Positions 62,694 to 64,000 of a DNA stretch of 64,000 bases are shown one piece after another. Within the stretch, counting starts at the first letter, position 1, and each line of letters starts with the position of its first letter. The translations under genes were made by a program, and so were the position numbers. The stretch is taken from positions 186,001-250,000 of the forward strand of contig NZ_AULV01000015.1 of assembly GCF_000422465.1 (NCBI RefSeq). Reading direction: 5' to 3'. The DNA comes from Paenibacillus harenae DSM 16969. Its GTDB lineage: Bacteria; Bacillota; Bacilli; Paenibacillales; Paenibacillaceae. Under the pieces are notes generated by a model. It saw only the letters and a program-made list of their open reading frames with translations. It was not told where the DNA came from and ran no database searches.

Positions 62694-63986
62694 TTACCCT
62701 TGCATGTGGATACGGCCGGGCAGCTCCTGCGCATCCAGCTCGCGCATAGATAGCTTCGCCCCGATGGATCGGAAGCTGCCGATAACGTCCTCATAGCCGC
62801 GCTCGATGTGCTCGACGCCTGTAATACACGTGCTGCCCTCGGCCGCTAAACCGGCCAGCAGCAGGCAGGTGCCGGCACGCACATCCGTAGCATGTACCCA
62901 GCCGCCCTGCAGCGGAAGTCCGCCGCGTATAACAGCGCTTTCATTTCGCAACTCGATCTCTGCGCCGAGCCGCCGCAGCTGCGGCACGTGAGCGAACCGC
63001 TTTGGAAAGACGCGGTCGGTAATGATACTCATGCCCTTGGCCTGCAGCAGAAGCGCGGTCATCGGCTGCTGTAAATCGGTGGCGAAGCCCGGATACATGC
63101 CTGCGTGAACCCGCGTTGCCTTCAGCGAGCCCGTACCGTAAGCCGTAATGTGGCTCTCGCCGCATTCCACATGCATCCCTACCTCCTCCAGCTTGGCGAG
63201 GCAGGCGCCAAGATGCTCAGGGACGACGTCCATGACGGTAACCTGACCCCCGCGGATCCCGGCTGCCATCAGAAAAGCCCCGGCGATCAGCCGGTCCGGA
63301 ATCACTGCGTGCGTACCCCCGTTTAAATAAGAGACGCCTTCAATGCGGATACGTTCCGTTCCCGCCCCGTAAATCCGCGCGCCGAGCCGGTTCAGGAAGG
63401 TTGCCGTATCGACCACCTCCGGATCAACAGCCGCGTTGTGCAGCTGCGTCCGCCCTTTGGCCCGCACAGCCGCCAGCATCGCATTAATCGTCGCACCGGA
63501 GGTAATGATGTCGAAATAAATTTCCGCGCCCTTCAGCTCGGCGGCCTCGACTACATAATAATTTTTGAAGATATGAACCTGAGCTCCGAGCGCTTGAAAC
63601 ACCTTGATATGCTGATCGATCGGCCTTGAAACGAAATCGTCGCCTCCCGGGAATCCGATCGTGACTCTACCGAATTTGGATATCAGCGCGCCTGCAAAAT
63701 AATAAGACGCCCTGTAGCTCGACGCCATACCCGGGTCGATCACGGCGCTGTGAATCCAGCGTGGGTCGATGACGACTTGTCCTCCTTCCTGTCTCAGCTC
63801 TATGCCGATATCCCGGCTGATCTCTGCAATGATACGGACATCGTCTATGCGCGGGAGGCCCTCCAGCGTTACGATATCGTCCGCCAGACAAGCGGCGGCA
63901 AGAAGGGCAAGGGAGCTGTTCTTCGCTCCCGGTATATGTACCTTTCCGTTCAGCGGGCCTGAATACTCCGCCTGTATATATTTCAT
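62694..63986 (-). CDS. MurA-family UDP-GlcNAc enolpyruvyl transferase with Asp at the Cys115 position
   Basis: 430 aa, full family length, with the EPSP-synthase-like double domain. K22 and N23 (PGAKNSSL), RP in VSRPIDQHIK (121-122), D304 (ATDLQQPMTALL), FAHVPQLRRLG and HIERGYEDV match MurA. In the catalytic loop (112-122) the usual PGGC reads PGGDDFVSRP, so D116 replaces the PEP/fosfomycin-reactive Cys. Natural C115D MurA proteins are active and fosfomycin-insensitive. Several blocks differ from housekeeping MurA (PMTALLL instead of QFTAL), so this is likely a paralogue. Only 14 upstream bases are visible. Confidence 0.9.
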   Translation of the reverse strand: MKYIQAEYSGPLNGKVHIPGAKNSSLALLAAACLADDIVTLEGLPRIDDVRIIAEISRDIGIELRQEGGQVVIDPRWIHSAVIDPGMASSYRASYYFAGALISKFGRVTIGFPGGDDFVSRPIDQHIKVFQALGAQVHIFKNYYVVEAAELKGAEIYFDIITSGATINAMLAAVRAKGRTQLHNAAVDPEVVDTATFLNRLGARIYGAGTERIRIEGVSYLNGGTHAVIPDRLIAGAFLMAAGIRGGQVTVMDVVPEHLGACLAKLEEVGMHVECGESHITAYGTGSLKATRVHAGMYPGFATDLQQPMTALLLQAKGMSIITDRVFPKRFAHVPQLRRLGAEIELRNESAVIRGGLPLQGGWVHATDVRAGTCLLLAGLAAEGSTCITGVEHIERGYEDVIGSFRSIGAKLSMRELDAQELPGRIHMQG

Positions 63987-64000
63987 GAAGTTATTCTCAC

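Overview
The window looks like a chromosomal segment of a Paenibacillus-type bacterium (Bacillota, Paenibacillaceae or close relatives). Supporting signs are strong GGAGG-type ribosome-binding sites with ATG/GTG/TTG starts, sigma-A promoters, intrinsic terminators with long T runs, CUT1 sugar ABC transporters without their own ATPase, and YesM/YesN-style two-component systems next to sugar transporters. Genus is inferred from gene content only. REGION 1 (1-22500, minus strand): one apparent 16-gene operon read from about 22.5 kb down past the left edge. It starts with a LacI-family regulator, then two CUT1 permeases and a lipoprotein binding protein. After a 160-base gap with two hairpins come an amidohydrolase, an unrecognised 686-aa helical-barrel protein, an FGGY kinase, an Asp/Glu-racemase-family protein, a class II bisphosphate aldolase, a GH38 alpha-mannosidase, a class II aldolase/adducin protein, a DUF1537 acid-sugar kinase, a GmhA-like SIS isomerase, a ROK kinase, a GH36/SIP1-type glycosidase and a tandem FAD oxidoreductase cut by the edge. 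Three identical 14-base palindromes and two promoters lie upstream of lacI. Three sugar kinases, two aldolases and two glycosidases in one unit suggest uptake and breakdown of an unusual glycoside; the substrate is not evident. REGION 2 (22.5-26.5 kb): a 0.9-kb non-coding stretch with four helically phased repeats, an MFS exporter behind a 9-codon leader peptide, an aldo/keto reductase, a small hypothetical gene and a tRNA-Pro(GGG). REGION 3 (26.5-30.3 kb): a methyl-accepting chemotaxis protein and a PLP-dependent decarboxylase form an overlapping pair behind a cyclic-di-GMP-I (GEMM) riboswitch and terminator. REGION 4 (30.3-37.7 kb): a Gmad2-like lipoprotein, an alpha/beta hydrolase, a DUF1292 protein, a DUF3995-like membrane protein with a small partner, an OmpR-type two-component system and an MGT/YjiC-type glycosyltransferase. 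REGION 5 (37.9-49.2 kb): a rhamnogalacturonan/rhamnose module made of a secreted SGNH acetylesterase, L-rhamnose mutarotase, a four-part CUT2 ABC transporter, and a sensor set of binding protein, YesM-like kinase and YesN-like regulator. REGION 6 (49.4-58.5 kb): a second sensor set in one unit with two different CUT1 binding proteins and two permeases. REGION 7 (58.6-64 kb): an IS110-like relic, a TetR regulator, a RibD-C-family gene with an internal deletion, a divergent LysR/EamA pair, a Nudix hydrolase, and a MurA-family enzyme with Asp at the position of the catalytic Cys115. Overall this is a carbohydrate-foraging segment aimed at plant-type polysaccharides, with sensing, uptake and catabolism encoded together.
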